A stretch of DNA of 41,523 bases from CAYLOC01 sp964385195 (GCA_964385195.1 CAYLOC010000004.1:1-41523); one strand, 5' to 3'; shown: positions 8,442 through 17,165, counted from the stretch's first letter. The notes: generated by a model not told the origin, from the letters alone. Program-made: numbers and translations.

Positions 8442-8495
8442 AGCCGACCCGCGAGTCGTCGGCGCGCGAGACTGCGCTGGTGGTCGAGGATCCGC

Positions 8496-8711
8496 CTACT
8501 CGTCGTCTTCGAGACGAAAGCCCAGTTTCATCGTGACCTGGAAGTGCTCGACCTCGTCGTCGACCACCTGGCCGCGGACCTGGGTGACCTCGAACCAGTC
8601 CAGGTGGCGCAGCGTGCGGCTGGCACGTTGCACAGCGTTGCGGATCGCCTGGTCCACCCCGTCCGGTGAGGTGCCGACGATCTCGGTGACCCGGTACGTG
8701 CGCTGGGACAT
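8496..8711 (-). CDS. Dodecin family flavin-binding protein
   Basis: 71 aa, the usual dodecin length. The beginning YRVTEIVGTSPDGVDQAIRN and the middle LDWFEVTQVRG carry the aromatic Trp39 that stacks on flavin in bacterial dodecins; the end is HFQVTMKLGFRLED. Dodecins form hollow dodecamers that store FMN or other flavins, or coenzyme A. The ATG at 8711 has GGAG 6 bases upstream. The reading frame extends further, but upstream residues have no family match and would overlap the divergent DUF3099 promoter region. Confidence 0.93.
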   Translation of the reverse strand: MSQRTYRVTEIVGTSPDGVDQAIRNAVQRASRTLRHLDWFEVTQVRGQVVDDEVEHFQVTMKLGFRLEDDE

Positions 8712-8819
8712 GTGCTCTCCTTCGGTCTGGGTCAAGCAGGTAGGCCCCATCATCGCCCTCGATCTCTGCCCATGCGTGATCGGTCCCGGCACTCGGCGTA
8801 CCGTGGGAGTGGAGGAGCC

Positions 8820-9128
8820 ATGAGCCACCGTCATCAGCCACCCGTCAACATCACCTCGGCCCGGCAGGCACGGAGTGCCGATATCCACCGCCGCCAGGTG
8901 CGCTACCTGCTGTCCATGGGTATCCGCACGATCTGTTTCATCATGGCGGTGATTGCTTCTGGCTGGTTGCGGTGGGGGCTGGTCGCGGCGGCGGTCATCC
9001 TGCCCTATGTCGCGGTGGTGATCGCCAACGCCAGCAATACCCGCACCTCCGAGGCCCGGCTGGGAGTCCCTCCGGACAGTCATCACCAGCTCAACGGGCC
9101 GACGAAGGAGGACGATGCGTCCGAATGA
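8820..9128 (+). CDS. DUF3099 membrane protein
   Basis: 102 aa. An N-terminal ITSARQARSADIHRRQVRYL, which is the DUF3099 hallmark as I recall it, is followed by two hydrophobic helices (about 29-47 and 49-70) and a short polar tail. The ATG at 8820 has a GGAGG five bases upstream. Function is unknown. It is conserved in actinobacteria, often near SURF1 genes, as here. A TACCGT at 8799-8804 may be its -10. Confidence 0.88.
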   Translation: MSHRHQPPVNITSARQARSADIHRRQVRYLLSMGIRTICFIMAVIASGWLRWGLVAAAVILPYVAVVIANASNTRTSEARLGVPPDSHHQLNGPTKEDDASE

Positions 9129-9275
9129 GGGTTGCTGGCGGTGGCCACTCATGCCACACTGGCCAAGCAGGCGTTCCGTTTCCCCCGTCGGAAGGCCTCA
9201 AGCGATGCCGGACTGCTCCCCCGTGGCCGTCCGGCATCGTCGGTTCTCTCGCCCGTCGACCACCGGAGTCTGGTG

Positions 9276-9500
9276 ATGGTCGAATCCGACGACGAGCTCG
9301 TCTGCTCGGCCAAGGGGTGTACGGCGGTCCCGACGGTGGGTCTGCGGTGGAACAACCCCAAACTTCACACCCCGGACCGACGCAAGACGTGGCTGGCCTG
9401 CCAGGAGCATCAGGAGTATCTGTCGTCGTTCCTGCGTGCCCGCGGCTTCCTGCGTGAGACCGTCCCGGTCGCGGATCTGGACTCTTCCGCCGGGGGGTAG
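9276..9500 (+). CDS. Small conserved Cys/His protein (hypothetical)
   Basis: 74 aa. It contains CSAKGC, the conserved centre LRWNNPKLHTPDRRKTWLAC, and then QEHQEYLSSFLRARGF. The order C-x4-C ... C-x2-H suggests a small zinc site, though this is inference. Homologues in actinobacteria are sometimes labelled acetone carboxylase, which such a tiny protein cannot be. The start is ATG 9276 with GGAG seven bases upstream; the open frame reaches back to 9132 but that part has no conserved look. It lies between DUF3099 and SURF1, all on one strand. Confidence 0.8.
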   Translation: MVESDDELVCSAKGCTAVPTVGLRWNNPKLHTPDRRKTWLACQEHQEYLSSFLRARGFLRETVPVADLDSSAGG

Positions 9501-9529
9501 CCGGGGTCCGGTTCCTTGCCTTCCCGGGA

Positions 9530-9535
9530 TAGTTT
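9530..9535 (+). promoter_or_regulatory. Candidate leaderless -10 element of the SURF1 gene
   Basis: TAGTTT lies 9 bases before the GTG at 9545, with no ribosome-binding site visible. It repeats the TANNNT-to-start pattern seen at 4936, 5672 and 11883. Confidence 0.45.
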
Positions 9536-9544
9536 GGATGTGCT

Positions 9545-10375
9545 GTGTTCCGGTTCCTGTTGTCGCGCCGTTGGCTGACGCTGCTGGCTGCGGTGATCGT
9601 GATGGGCCTGGCATGCGTCGCGCTAGCGCGGTGGCAGTTCCACCGTTACCACGAGCGCAAGTCAGCCCACGACCACATGGTTGCGAACCTGCAGGCAACG
9701 CCCCTTCCCGCCGCAGACCTGTTCAGCCCGGATCAGCAGCTGCCCTCCCAGAGCGAGTGGCGGACAGTGACCGCGACCGGCCACTACGACACCAGCCACC
9801 AGTTCGTCGTGCTCTATCGCAATCGTGGCCACCAGCGGGGGGTCGACGTCGTCGTACCGCTTATGACCCGCTCCGGGACGGCGCTCCTGGTCGACCGCGG
9901 TTTCGTCGCGGAGACCGCCGCCGACGAGGGCCATATCCCTGACCTTCCGGCCGCGCCGACGGGCACGGTGACCGTCACCGGCTGGGCGCGGGCCGGCTCC
10001 ACCGACACCGGTGACTCGGTACGACTGGTTGGCGGCGCGGTTCGCGCGATCTCAGCAGACGCCTTGAAACCGTCCATGCCCTATCCGCTGTACGACGGCT
10101 GGGTTGCCTTGACCGGCGAGAAGCCGTCCGTGTCCCCCGCCCCGAAGACTGCCGTGAAACCGGACTCGGGCTGGAACACGAGTTTCTTCTACGCGATCCA
10201 GTGGCTGTTCTTCGCCCTGCTGTTCATCAGCTTCTGGGTCTACTTCGCCTGGTCGGAGTACAAGCAGCGCCAGAAGCGCACGGCCGGGGAGGCACCGGAC
10301 CCGGACTCCGGTGCTGCGGCGGTGCCTACAGTGCGCGAGTCAGACCCCCGTCCACCGGGAGCATCACACCGGTGA
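9545..10375 (+). CDS. SURF1 family cytochrome oxidase biogenesis protein
   Basis: 276 aa. The first transmembrane helix (about 10-28) ends in the conserved ALARWQFHR. A large extracytoplasmic domain contains VVPLMTRSGTALLVDRGFV and GWNTSFFYAIQWLFFALLF, the latter opening the second helix (about 213-234). The rest is a charged cytoplasmic tail. SURF1 proteins assist heme insertion and assembly of aa3-type cytochrome c oxidase. The GTG start follows a TAGTTT -10, suggesting a leaderless message. The 3' end overlaps the convergent SDR gene by 50 bp. Confidence 0.93.
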   Translation: MFRFLLSRRWLTLLAAVIVMGLACVALARWQFHRYHERKSAHDHMVANLQATPLPAADLFSPDQQLPSQSEWRTVTATGHYDTSHQFVVLYRNRGHQRGVDVVVPLMTRSGTALLVDRGFVAETAADEGHIPDLPAAPTGTVTVTGWARAGSTDTGDSVRLVGGAVRAISADALKPSMPYPLYDGWVALTGEKPSVSPAPKTAVKPDSGWNTSFFYAIQWLFFALLFISFWVYFAWSEYKQRQKRTAGEAPDPDSGAAAVPTVRESDPRPPGASHR

Positions 10376-11093
10376 CGTAGGCCGCGGCCGGCGAGAGCAG
10401 GAACGTGGCCACACGACCGAACTCGGCCGGTTCGCCGTAGCGACGCAGCGGGATGCTGCCCACGTGTGCACGTTTGGCCTCCTCCGGGTCCGGCGACTGC
10501 GCGTCCAGGGACCGCACTCGGTCGGTGTCCAGGCGGCCGGGCAGCAGGCCGTTCACCCGGATGCCCCTGGGTCCGAGCTCGTCGGCCAGGTTCTTCGCTA
10601 CCATCGCCAGCCCTGGGCGGAGGCCGTTCGACGTCGCCAGGCCCGGGATGGGCTGTTTCACCGAGGTGGAGAGCACCAGACACAGGGCACCGCCGTCGGA
10701 GAGCGCCTCCGCCGTCTGCACGGCCAGCCGTACCGCACCGAGGAACACCGACTCGAAGCCGGCACGCCACGCCTCCACATCGGTAGCGAGGGCGGGTCCC
10801 GGCGGGGGGCCGCCGACGCTGATCAACGCCCCGTCGAGCCGTCCGAACGTGTCCCGTGCGGCCCCCATCAGCAGCTCCGGGGTCGTCTCGTCGGCATTGT
10901 CGGCAGCGACCCCGACCGCACGGTCTGTACCGAGGTCGGTCACCGTCGCCGAGACGTGTTCCTGGGAACGCGAGCTGACCACGACACGCGCGCCCTCGGA
11001 GACCAGTGCCTCAGCCGTTGCCCGACCGAGTCCGCTGGTGCCGCCGGTGACGATGTACACACGGTCCTTCATCGCAAGATCCATGGCCGTCAT
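10326..11093 (-). CDS. SDR-family oxidoreductase with atypical active site
   Basis: 255 aa Rossmann protein. TGGTSGLG at 16-23 binds the cofactor, and the C-terminal VTGVMLPVDGGL is standard for SDRs. The usual NNAG is replaced by SVGGPPPG (92-99). The catalytic YxxxK is replaced by S155-N-G-L-R159 after LSTSVKQPIPG. As I recall, this variant defines a real SDR subgroup whose reaction is unclear, so it is not simply a damaged gene. Its ATG overlaps the crotonase TGA as ATGA, implying translational coupling. The last 50 bp overlap the convergent SURF1 gene. Confidence 0.85.
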   Translation of the reverse strand: MTAMDLAMKDRVYIVTGGTSGLGRATAEALVSEGARVVVSSRSQEHVSATVTDLGTDRAVGVAADNADETTPELLMGAARDTFGRLDGALISVGGPPPGPALATDVEAWRAGFESVFLGAVRLAVQTAEALSDGGALCLVLSTSVKQPIPGLATSNGLRPGLAMVAKNLADELGPRGIRVNGLLPGRLDTDRVRSLDAQSPDPEEAKRAHVGSIPLRRYGEPAEFGRVATFLLSPAAAYVTGVMLPVDGGLTRAL

Positions 11094-11875
11094 CGTGCCA
11101 CATCGCGCCCGCCCTGCCACCGGCGCAGCATTCGCACCTGAGCCGTCCGCTCGGCGGCCAGTTGGTCGTCGAAACTGCGTTCCGTGGCCGAGCGGAGCAG
11201 CGCCTTGGTCGCGGCGGCTGTCTCGGGGGCTGGTGCGGTCGCGGCGGAGACGAGATCGGCGGTGGTGTCCGCCAGGGCCGCCACGGGAACGACGACGGTC
11301 GCCAGCCCGGTGGCGTGGGCCTCCTCGGCACCGACCCACCGGCCGGTCAGGCACAGCTCCAGCGCCCGTGAGTAGCCCACGCACTCCACCAGCGGCTGGG
11401 TGCCGCCGAGGTCCGGGACCATGCCGAGGCTCGGCTCGCGCATGCACAGTTGGGCCTCCGTGGTCAGGACGCGGAAGTCGCAGGCCAATGCCAGCTGCAG
11501 ACCGGCACCCACGGCATGTCCCTGTACGGCGGCCACCGTGACCAGGCCGGGACGGCGGAGCCAGGTGAAGGCCTGCTGGAACCCGGCGATCTGCCGCGCC
11601 ACCGCATCGTCGTCGGCTTGCAGCATCTCGGCGAAGGAGAAGCCGTCCTTGGCTCCCTGCAGGAGCGCAAGGTCCAGTCCGGCGCTGAACGAGGGCCCCT
11701 CCCCCCGGACGACCACGGCACGCACGGTGTCGGGCACGTCGCCGCCGATCCGTGCCAGTGTCTGCCATGTCCGCGGCGTCTGGGCGTTCCGCGTCTGCGG
11801 CCGGTTCAACGTGATGGTCATGACACCGCTGTGGACATCGACCCGGACCGCGTCTTCGGGACCTGTGCTCTCCAT
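11090..11875 (-). CDS. Enoyl-CoA hydratase/isomerase (crotonase) family protein
   Basis: 261 aa. The oxyanion-hole segments are SFSAGLDLALL (63-73) and QGHAVGAGLQLALACDF (118-134), followed by EPSLGMVPDLGGTQ (147-160). Aligned to classical hydratase, the second catalytic Glu is kept (E147), but the first is Gln (Q127); an Asp (D155) stands where dienoyl-CoA isomerase has one. This fits an isomerase or another crotonase reaction better than simple hydration. The ATG at 11875 was preferred over GTG 11884 because TACAGT lies 7 bases before it. It is coupled by ATGA to the SDR gene. Confidence 0.87.
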   Translation of the reverse strand: MESTGPEDAVRVDVHSGVMTITLNRPQTRNAQTPRTWQTLARIGGDVPDTVRAVVVRGEGPSFSAGLDLALLQGAKDGFSFAEMLQADDDAVARQIAGFQQAFTWLRRPGLVTVAAVQGHAVGAGLQLALACDFRVLTTEAQLCMREPSLGMVPDLGGTQPLVECVGYSRALELCLTGRWVGAEEAHATGLATVVVPVAALADTTADLVSAATAPAPETAAATKALLRSATERSFDDQLAAERTAQVRMLRRWQGGRDVAR

Positions 11876-11882
11876 GGGGCTC

Positions 11883-11888
11883 ACTGTA
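11883..11888 (-). promoter_or_regulatory. Candidate leaderless -10 element of the crotonase gene
   Basis: Read on the minus strand, TACAGT lies 7 bases before the ATG at 11875 and no ribosome-binding site intervenes. It overlaps the alternative GTG start at 11884, so that longer start is unlikely to be used. Confidence 0.55.
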
Positions 11889-11896
11889 AGGGAGGG

Positions 11897-13495
11897 CTAC
11901 GCGAGCTCCACCAGCTCCACGTAGTCGTCGCTCCAGAGGTCCTCGTCGCCGTCGGGCAGCAGCAGGACGCGGTCCGGCTGCAGCGCGTCGACCGCGCCCT
12001 CGTCATGGGTGACCAGGACGATCGCACCCTGGTAGCGGCGGATCGAGGCCAGGATCTCCTCGCGGCTGGCGGGGTCGAGGTTGTTCGTCGGCTCGTCCAG
12101 CAACAGCACGTTCGCCGTGGACACCACCAGGGTTGCCAGGGCCAGCCGGGTCTTCTCACCGCCGGACAACACGCGCGTCGGTTTGAAGGCGTCGTCTCCG
12201 GAGAACAAGAACGCCCCCAGGACGCCCCGGGCCTGCGTCTCGGTCAGCTCCGGCGCCGACCCGTGCAGATTCTCGAGCACGGTCCGGGACATGTCCAGTG
12301 TCTCGTGCTCCTGGGCGTAGTAGCCGAGCTTCAGCCCGTACCCTGGCTCGACGACGCCGGTGTCTGGTGTCTCCAGTCCGGCGAGGATGCGTAACAGGGT
12401 CGTCTTCCCGGCCCCGTTCAACCCAAGGACGACGACGCGGCTCCCGCGGTCCACGGCGAGGTCGACGTCGGTGAACACCTCCAGCGACCCGAAGGACTTC
12501 GACAGGCCACGGGCGGTGAGCGGGGTGCGGCCGCAGGGAGCGGGGTCGGGCAGAGCGATCCTGGCGACCTTGTCCGTCTGCCGCTCCGCCTCGACGCTGT
12601 GCAGAAGCCGTTCGGCACGGCGGGCCATGTTGTGCGCCGCTGTCGCCTTGGTGGCCTTGGCATGCATCTTGTCTGCCTGCGCCAGGAGCCGGGCCGCCTT
12701 GCGTTCGGCGTTCACCCGTTCGCGACGACGACGTCGCTCGTCGGTCTCGCGCTGCTGGAGATAGCGCGCCCACCCCATGTTGTAGGCGTCGATGACCGAC
12801 CTGTTCGCGTCGAGATGCAATACGCGGGTCACCACGGTCTCCAGCAGGGCAACGTCGTGGCTGATCACGATCAGTCCGCCGGAGTGCGCCCGCAGGAAGT
12901 CCCGGAGCCACGACACCGAGTCGGCGTCGAGGTGGTTGGTCGGCTCATCGAGGAGCAACGTATCGGCGCCGGAGAACAGGATCCGTGACAGTTCGACCCG
13001 TCGCCGCTGGCCTCCGGAGAGTGTATGCAGCGGTTGACTGAGCACCCGGTCCGGCAAACCCAGGCTGGCCGCGATCTGTGCGGCCTCCGCCTCGACCGCA
13101 AACCCACCGAGCGCGTGCAGCCGGGCGTCCGCGTCGGCGTACCGTCGCATCGCCCGGTCCCGCGTTGTGGGGTCGTCGCTGGCCATCTGGTGTTCTGCCG
13201 TGCGGAGCCGGCGCAGCACGTCGTCGACACCACGGGCCGCCAGGATCCGGTCCCGGGCACGGACGTCGAGGTCAGCGGTGCGGGGATCTTGGGGGAGGTA
13301 GCCGACCGTCCCCGACCGTACGACGCTGCCGCTCGTAGGTTGTTCCTCCCCGGCGAGGATGCGCGTCATCGTGGTCTTACCGGCCCCGTTGCGGCCGACC
13401 AGACCGATCTTGTCGCCCGGGGCGATCCGGAACGAGGCATCGTCCAGCAGCAGCCGGGCGCCGACGCGGATAGAAAGGTGGGAGACGCTGATCAT
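11897..13495 (-). CDS. ABC-F family ATP-binding protein
   Basis: 532 aa with two ATPase domains and no membrane segment. Domain 1 has Walker A GRNGAGKT (34-41), LSGGQ (159-163) and DEPTNHLD (183-190). A basic Arg/Lys-rich linker (about 245-310) corresponds to the P-site tRNA interaction motif. Domain 2 has GLNGAGKT (358-365), a LSGGE signature and DEPTNNLD. ABC-F proteins act on the ribosome as translation factors or give resistance to ribosome-targeting antibiotics; which of these cannot be decided here. It is transcribed just ahead of the crotonase gene. Confidence 0.93.
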   Translation of the reverse strand: MISVSHLSIRVGARLLLDDASFRIAPGDKIGLVGRNGAGKTTMTRILAGEEQPTSGSVVRSGTVGYLPQDPRTADLDVRARDRILAARGVDDVLRRLRTAEHQMASDDPTTRDRAMRRYADADARLHALGGFAVEAEAAQIAASLGLPDRVLSQPLHTLSGGQRRRVELSRILFSGADTLLLDEPTNHLDADSVSWLRDFLRAHSGGLIVISHDVALLETVVTRVLHLDANRSVIDAYNMGWARYLQQRETDERRRRRERVNAERKAARLLAQADKMHAKATKATAAHNMARRAERLLHSVEAERQTDKVARIALPDPAPCGRTPLTARGLSKSFGSLEVFTDVDLAVDRGSRVVVLGLNGAGKTTLLRILAGLETPDTGVVEPGYGLKLGYYAQEHETLDMSRTVLENLHGSAPELTETQARGVLGAFLFSGDDAFKPTRVLSGGEKTRLALATLVVSTANVLLLDEPTNNLDPASREEILASIRRYQGAIVLVTHDEGAVDALQPDRVLLLPDGDEDLWSDDYVELVELA

Positions 13496-13509
13496 CGCAA
13501 CCGGTCAGG

Positions 13510-14166
13510 CTACCCGGCGTCGGGAGTGGCGGCGTCACCGGAGTCAGGATCGGTGAGTGTGACGGTGACCGAGCAGGCCTTCTCGACCGCTGCCCGCAGG
13601 ACGTCGGCGCGTGGGTCGGGCACTCCGCCGAGCCAGTGTCGTGGAACCGACGCGACCGGGCGTGCCGCGGTACTGTCCAGCACCGCAGACACTGCGGCCC
13701 GGTCGCCACCGGTCGCCAACCGGGACAGGGTGGTCGCGCGCGGCGCGAGGATCCGGCCGACCTGCTCCGCTGCCGCGTCGAAGCTTGCCTTTGCCTGGTT
13801 CGCACGCCGACGGGCGAACCGTTGCTGCGACCAGCCCCCCGCCTTCGTACGTCCCTGGACGTACCGGTGGCCGACCTTCGAGGCCATGATCGACGTGCCT
13901 TCCAGCGCCGCGACCGCGAACCCGCCCCGCCGTACCAGGACGACGCCCTGATGCCACGGGTGCTCCAGATGCGCGAGCAGTCCGGGCAGGGACGCCCGCA
14001 CCGTCGGAGCGAACGGGACCTCGACGACCGCGACGGACCCGTCCGGGCTCGTACCGGTCGCGGCGGTACCGTTCACCTGCCACGTCGTCCCCGGGTGGTG
14101 GTCCTGGTAACGCTGCAGCCAGCCCGCCATCCGGGCGAATGGCACCAAGACGACCCGGTCGGCCAC
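13510..14166 (-). CDS. acVLRF1 family peptidyl-tRNA hydrolase-like protein
   Basis: 218 aa. The segment KAGGWSQQRFARRRANQ (108-124) is the hallmark of the actinobacterial VLRF1 group, related to eukaryotic Vms1 and eRF1, which release nascent chains from stalled ribosomes. The Gln residues at 114-115 are the likely catalytic position. The protein ends in a Thr/Asp/Pro-rich tail. The start is GTG 14166, four bases after the TGA of the LysM-BTAD gene, so it is probably translated with the tad operon. A longer frame upstream merely shadows the neighbouring gene. Confidence 0.82.
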   Translation of the reverse strand: MADRVVLVPFARMAGWLQRYQDHHPGTTWQVNGTAATGTSPDGSVAVVEVPFAPTVRASLPGLLAHLEHPWHQGVVLVRRGGFAVAALEGTSIMASKVGHRYVQGRTKAGGWSQQRFARRRANQAKASFDAAAEQVGRILAPRATTLSRLATGGDRAAVSAVLDSTAARPVASVPRHWLGGVPDPRADVLRAAVEKACSVTVTLTDPDSGDAATPDAG

Positions 14167-14170
14167 CGTC

Positions 14171-17101
14171 TCAGGCAGCGGAGCGGTGGTACCCCGGCAG
14201 GAGCTCGTCCACCAGCGCTTCGGTCTCCGGCTCGGCACCGCGCGGCGACCCGTGGCGTGCGAGGTCGGCGTACATCGCGTCGGCGCAGCGGTGGGCCGCT
14301 TCTCGGCCGCTCGCCGCCTCGAGACGGAGCCGGTCCCGCCACAGCTCCTCACATCCGGGGGCCATCCGCAGCCCCTGGTCCAGCGCGTCGCGAGCCTCGT
14401 CACGCTCGCCTGCCTCGCCGGCCAGCGCCGCCAGCCGTCGTGCGACCGCCACCACGGCGACGCGCATATCGGCCTCCAGAGTCTCGTACGCGAGCCAGGA
14501 GTAGCGCTGCGCTGGGAGTTCGCTGAACGCAGGCCCGGTGACCAGGGACAGCGCCTGTGCGAGGTCACCACGGGGTCGCTCTCCACCGGCCGCACGGTTG
14601 GTGAGCGTACGGAACACATCCCAGTCAACACGCAGGCCGGTGCGCTCCAGACGCCACCGTCCGTCCTCGTCGCGGTGGAGCATCGGCGTACCCGCTGCGG
14701 TGGTGCCCAACCAGGCCGCTGCCTGGTCCATCGCCGCATCGCGGACCTCGTCGCTGACCCCGCGCGGCCAGATCGCCGCGGACAGCACGTTGGGATGCAC
14801 TCCTTCCGGATGCAGGGCCAGGTACGTCGTGATCTCGGCCAGCAACTCCTGCCGGTCCTCCTCCACCGTGCCCGGAGCGGTGACCGCTACCGGGCCCAAA
14901 GTGCGTACCTCGACCCGCACCGGTGCGGCGGGGTCCAACACGTCGGGGTCCACGACCGGGACGGCCCCGGCCCCGCCGGGGGTGTCCGGGCCCTCGGGGT
15001 TCCATTCGCCCTTGGCGATCGCAGCGTCGAAGATCGCCAGCGCGTTGCGGTAGGTGGAGGTCTCCATCCGGTGCGCCTGTACGTCGATCCCCAGCGGTCC
15101 GCACCACAGTCGCCCGTCGGAGGCGGCGACCATCCGAACCGGAGCGCTGGAGACGTCGCCCACCACCACCACGCCGACGGCGTTGCGGCGGTCCGCGGCG
15201 AGGGCAGCCAGTCGCTGCAGGTCCTCCTCGGACGGCACGCCCGACAACACCACGAACTCTGGGGCCCAGAGCCGGACGTCCGGCTGCCGGCAGCGGCCGG
15301 CCTGTACCGACTCATAGCCCTGGCTGGCGCAGACCTGATGCTGCCTGCGTGAGCGGGTCTCCAGTCGGGTCAGCACCGTGGCCAGACCGTCATAGTGCCG
15401 CAGCGTCGCCGGTGCCAACCGGGTCAGGTCGTCCGCGAAACCCACAAGGTTCACCCGCGGTTGGTCCGTCCATGGCTGGGTCGCCAGTTCCAGGCCGACG
15501 GCGACGGCCACGTCACGGGCCACCGACAGGTCCCCGGAGATGCTGACCACGCCGGAGACCGCCTCCACGTCGAGGAGGGTCTCCACGCCGTCCTGGGCGC
15601 CGACCGGCACCAGGCCCGGGAACGGGCTGGGCTGGTCGCGTACACGGGCCACGTCGACGGCGCGGCGCTCGATCATCCACGTCCGGTCCCCCGGCCGGCC
15701 CCGCCAGGGCTGTGGGAGGGTCACGGAGTCTCCCGCGGGGAACATCAGGGCCAGTCCCTGCGGACCGAGGACGCAGGAGCTCGGGACGGGGAAGTCCGTC
15801 CCGGACGGTACCTGTGCGGGAATATCGCGCAGCACCGCGTCGAGGAACCCCGCGGAGGAGGCATCCGCGCTCTGTCGGAGGTCGGACTCCGCGTCGAGGG
15901 CCTTTCCTCCGTGGGGGCTGGGGCCGCCGTTCCACCCACGCCGACGGCGCAAGCCGAACAACAAGCCGGCGGCCAGCAGCGCTCCACCGGCGGCGAACCC
16001 ACCGGCGGTGGTTCCCGCAGGCAGCTGCATACCGGCCTCGTCGGTGGCCGACCCGGCGTGACTCCCCCCTCCCTGGGTCGTCCCGCCTCCGCCGGCAGCG
16101 AGGACGTCGTCGTGGTGCTTCTGGCGCTGCTGCCCCGGGTGCTGGCCGGAGTCGCCGTGCTGCTCCTTCTCGGAGTCGCCGTGCCGGCTCTGCTCCGCGG
16201 CGCGGTCGTGATGCGGGGAGGGCGTGCTCACCCGCAGGCCAGGGCCCTCGGCGTCAGCCGGCAGCCGCATGATCCAGCCCGGGTAGATCAGGTCGGGGTC
16301 GCGCAGTGTGGTGCCGTCGGGCTGCATCCGGCCCCGGTTCAGCGCCACGATCTCCTTGTAGCGCATGCCATCTCCGAGATACCGTTCGGCGATCCCCCAC
16401 AACGTGTCGTAGTGGCGGCCCTCGGGAGGCTGCACCTCGACGTACTTCTCCACGCCGTGGGCGGTTGCGGTCACGAAGGCGGGCGTGCCGTCCTCTGCCG
16501 GTCGTGCCGGTTCGGCGGCCGGGCCGCCCGGGGATCCGCCTCGCCGGGTGCTGTGTGGTGCCCGGGAATGGTCGGAGGATCCTCCCTGAGCGTGCGGGGA
16601 CTGATGGGTTGCCCCCACATGGGCGCTGGCGGTGACCGCTGGCGGCTGGGCGGCGCTGGCCACGTCACCGGCAGCGGTGGCCATCGGCATCGTCATCCCG
16701 ACCCCGCCGGCGAGAAGCAGCATCGCGCTGACGAGCCGCCGGGCCAGTGCCTGGGTCCCGACCGAACCTCCGGGGACACGGGGCGACAGGCCCCGGTGCC
16801 GGACCTCGGTCAGCAGCTCCACGAGGAGGCACACCACGAAGTGCAGCCACGCGAGCCAGACCACCACGACCAGGACGCTCAGCACGTCCTTCGGGGTGAG
16901 GTCACGGTAGATCCAGTCCGCGCTCGGCATCGTGTCCGGCCACGGGGTGCCGAAGCCGAGGTACAGCGCGACCGGGGCGCCGACCACCAACGCGACCGTC
17001 GTCAGCAACGCCAGCAGCCCCTTGGTCACTTCGACGCCGCGCCGCCGGCCCGGGTCTACCGGGAGCCGGGCCGGTGTGTTGCGGGAACGGGTGGCTACCA
17101 C
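14171..17101 (-). CDS. Membrane LysM and BTAD-domain protein of the tad locus
   Basis: 976 aa. Transmembrane helices lie at about 28-50, 72-97 and 122-141. A Ser/His/Pro-rich linker follows, then a LysM domain (about 218-281, YDTLWGIAERYLGDGMRYKEIVALN to IYPGWIMRLP), another low-complexity linker, a fourth helix (367-384), a large unrecognised middle region, and a C-terminal winged-helix plus BTAD-like helical repeat region (about 755-960). LysM binds peptidoglycan; BTAD domains occur in SARP regulators. The GTG start at 17101 has AAGGAGGAG upstream. It may link wall contact to tad regulation, which is inference. Confidence 0.85.
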   Translation of the reverse strand: MVATRSRNTPARLPVDPGRRRGVEVTKGLLALLTTVALVVGAPVALYLGFGTPWPDTMPSADWIYRDLTPKDVLSVLVVVVWLAWLHFVVCLLVELLTEVRHRGLSPRVPGGSVGTQALARRLVSAMLLLAGGVGMTMPMATAAGDVASAAQPPAVTASAHVGATHQSPHAQGGSSDHSRAPHSTRRGGSPGGPAAEPARPAEDGTPAFVTATAHGVEKYVEVQPPEGRHYDTLWGIAERYLGDGMRYKEIVALNRGRMQPDGTTLRDPDLIYPGWIMRLPADAEGPGLRVSTPSPHHDRAAEQSRHGDSEKEQHGDSGQHPGQQRQKHHDDVLAAGGGGTTQGGGSHAGSATDEAGMQLPAGTTAGGFAAGGALLAAGLLFGLRRRRGWNGGPSPHGGKALDAESDLRQSADASSAGFLDAVLRDIPAQVPSGTDFPVPSSCVLGPQGLALMFPAGDSVTLPQPWRGRPGDRTWMIERRAVDVARVRDQPSPFPGLVPVGAQDGVETLLDVEAVSGVVSISGDLSVARDVAVAVGLELATQPWTDQPRVNLVGFADDLTRLAPATLRHYDGLATVLTRLETRSRRQHQVCASQGYESVQAGRCRQPDVRLWAPEFVVLSGVPSEEDLQRLAALAADRRNAVGVVVVGDVSSAPVRMVAASDGRLWCGPLGIDVQAHRMETSTYRNALAIFDAAIAKGEWNPEGPDTPGGAGAVPVVDPDVLDPAAPVRVEVRTLGPVAVTAPGTVEEDRQELLAEITTYLALHPEGVHPNVLSAAIWPRGVSDEVRDAAMDQAAAWLGTTAAGTPMLHRDEDGRWRLERTGLRVDWDVFRTLTNRAAGGERPRGDLAQALSLVTGPAFSELPAQRYSWLAYETLEADMRVAVVAVARRLAALAGEAGERDEARDALDQGLRMAPGCEELWRDRLRLEAASGREAAHRCADAMYADLARHGSPRGAEPETEALVDELLPGYHRSAA

Positions 17102-17165
17102 TCGAGACTCCTCCTTCGTACCGCAAGTCTCTCGTGCCAGGGGGTCATCGTCGAATGTTGGAAGA

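Noticed and set aside
9132..9275. Longer N-terminus of the small Cys/His protein
   Set aside because: Composition is unlike the rest, and a ribosome-binding site is placed correctly for the ATG at 9276.
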